Positions 6,122-6,671 of a DNA stretch of 6,671 nt are shown here, one piece after another. Numbering within the stretch: the stretch's first letter is position 1; each line of letters starts with the position of its first letter. This DNA comes from Oribacterium sp. UBA6992 (GTDB lineage Bacteria > Bacillota > Clostridia > Lachnospirales > Lachnospiraceae). Under the pieces are notes generated by a model that was not told the DNA's origin, searched no databases, and saw only the letters and a program-made list of their open reading frames with translations. Location of the stretch: the NCBI GenBank assembly GCA_002449915.1, contig DJXY01000006.1, positions 1-6,671 on the forward strand, given 5' to 3'. The translations under genes and the position numbers were made by a program.

Positions 6122-6130
6122 ATTGTCCAA
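6102..6130 (-). promoter_or_regulatory. Candidate promoter of the zinc-ribbon gene
   Basis: On the minus strand TTGGAC (6130-6125) and TTTAAT (6107-6102) are 17 bases apart, resembling -35 and -10 boxes. They lie in a very A/T-rich intergenic stretch and end about 22 bases before the zinc-ribbon start codon, so the untranslated leader would be short. The spacer and -10 contain a nine-base direct repeat. Confidence 0.45.
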
Positions 6131-6169
6131 ATGCTAATGAATTGACGTAAATCTGTTGATTAAAATTGA

Positions 6170-6671
6170 TTAAAGCCTGTCGGATGCATCAGACAGGATG
6201 GTCTTAAAACGGTTCCAGGGAAACTCTGCCGGAAGTGGGGCTTCAAACGTAAGGCTCGGAGATTTTTCGCTTAGATCCTTAGTGCGTCCCTGTACTTTCT
6301 TATATTCCGGGAAGCTGAGAGACTGGCAGAAAAGGCATAGGCCGCATTTGATACGCGAACCATACTTACCATCTCCTGCAATCGGCATCCCGCGGCTCGC
6401 AAACTGCACGCGGATCTGATGAAACCTGCCTGTTTTAAGCTGCACCCGGATGAGACTCAGCTCCTCCGTATTTCCAAAATTAAGGATCGAGCTTGTTTCC
6501 AGCACCTCGTAAAGAAGCTTTGCGCGCTTTACCCCTTTCCGTTCTGTTTTAACGGTAAAGGCTTTCTGCCGTTTACTGTCCTTAAACAACAGATCTTCAA
6601 AGCATCCCTCGGTTTCCATAGGTTTCCCTGAGACAATGATATAATAGCTTTTTTTAAGCTGATGTTCCCTG
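6170..6671 (-). CDS. RluA-family RNA pseudouridine synthase, C-terminal part (5' end outside window)
   Basis: This enzyme isomerises uridine to pseudouridine in rRNA or tRNA in the cytoplasm. The frame is open to the right edge and gives 166 visible residues of a family usually 220-330 long, so the N-terminal part, including the catalytic-Asp motif (HRLDxxTSG type), is off the window. Visible family features, numbered from the first complete codon at 6670, are LKKSYYIIVSGKP (5-17), a lysine-rich stretch with EDLLFKD (25-31), and the strong signature LKTGRFHQIRVQFASRGMPIAGDGKYGS (78-105), which shapes the active site and RNA contact. An internal ATG at 6619 is not the start, because conserved family sequence continues upstream. 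Unusual is a run of cysteines, KCGLCLFC (108-115), just before the strand LSFPE, where relatives usually carry hydrophobic or aromatic residues. The RNA target cannot be told from this fragment. Confidence 0.88.
   Translation of the reverse strand, partial: REHQLKKSYYIIVSGKPMETEGCFEDLLFKDSKRQKAFTVKTERKGVKRAKLLYEVLETSSILNFGNTEELSLIRVQLKTGRFHQIRVQFASRGMPIAGDGKYGSRIKCGLCLFCQSLSFPEYKKVQGRTKDLSEKSPSLTFEAPLPAEFPWNRFKTILSDASDRL
6175..6197 (-). terminator. Weak terminator-like hairpin over the end of the pseudouridine synthase gene
   Basis: On the minus strand CCTGTC (6197-6192) pairs with GACAGG (6181-6176) around a ten-base loop. The hairpin lies in the last codons of the synthase gene, and CTTTAATCAATTTTAATC follows, with only short T runs. 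The stem is short and the T tract is broken, so efficient termination is doubtful. It is nonetheless the only hairpin seen between this gene and the next. Confidence 0.35.

Noticed and set aside
6153..6174. Two tandem TTGATTAAA copies after the pseudouridine synthase gene
   Set aside because: A/T-rich and only nine bases long; likely chance, possibly just part of the loose T-rich tail after the weak hairpin.
6170..6619. Short stand-alone gene starting at the ATG at 6619
   Set aside because: The frame stays open to the window edge and carries RluA-type sequence before that ATG, so this is the tail of a longer gene.
914..6631. Open reading frames on the plus strand and in other minus frames, up to about 209 codons
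   Set aside because: All lie opposite or across well supported minus-strand genes, lack recognisable domains, and show Arg/His/Cys-rich compositions typical of antisense translation.

Overview
The window reads as a piece of a Firmicutes chromosome, most likely a Clostridia/Lachnospiraceae-type anaerobe. The grounds are moderate GC, AGGAGG-type ribosome binding sites, tightly packed co-directional genes with 1-4 base overlaps, and the protein families present. No taxonomic marker gene is present, so this placement is an inference. Every gene I can support lies on the minus strand, so transcription runs from position 6671 down to 1.

In transcription order: (i) the C-terminal part of an RluA-family pseudouridine synthase (6671-6170), cut by the window edge; (ii) a small membrane protein with two N-terminal zinc ribbons (6080-5421); (iii) a 182-base intergenic leader (5420-5239) holding a palindromic operator candidate, a TATAAT promoter element, a possible five-codon Cys-containing leader ORF (M-G-C-I-C-stop) and a strong intrinsic-terminator hairpin only about 30 bases before the next gene; (iv) five closely packed genes: a MalY/PatB-type C-S beta-lyase (5238-4027), a MetI/MetC-type Cys/Met-metabolism PLP enzyme (4001-2826), a surface protein with two NEAT-like domains and a C-terminal membrane anchor (2829-1918), a lipoprotein substrate-binding protein of the iron/heme/cobalamin ABC class (1918-671), and the start of a FecCD-type permease (669-1), cut by the left edge.

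The five genes look like one operon. The gap between the first two is 25 bases, the next two junctions overlap by 4 bases (ATGA) and 1 base (TGATG), and the permease GTG begins one base past the preceding stop. The operon therefore joins transsulfuration-type sulfur amino-acid enzymes to a surface-to-cytoplasm uptake route for iron, heme or a related metal chelate. The most notable regulatory feature is the leader. A terminator placed between the only visible promoter and the first gene implies attenuation, and the tiny ORF with two Cys codons ending in the foot of the terminator stem suggests cysteine-responsive control. That mechanism is inferred from sequence layout only. No mobile element, CRISPR array, tRNA or rRNA was seen, and no gene-free stretch exceeds 300 bases.
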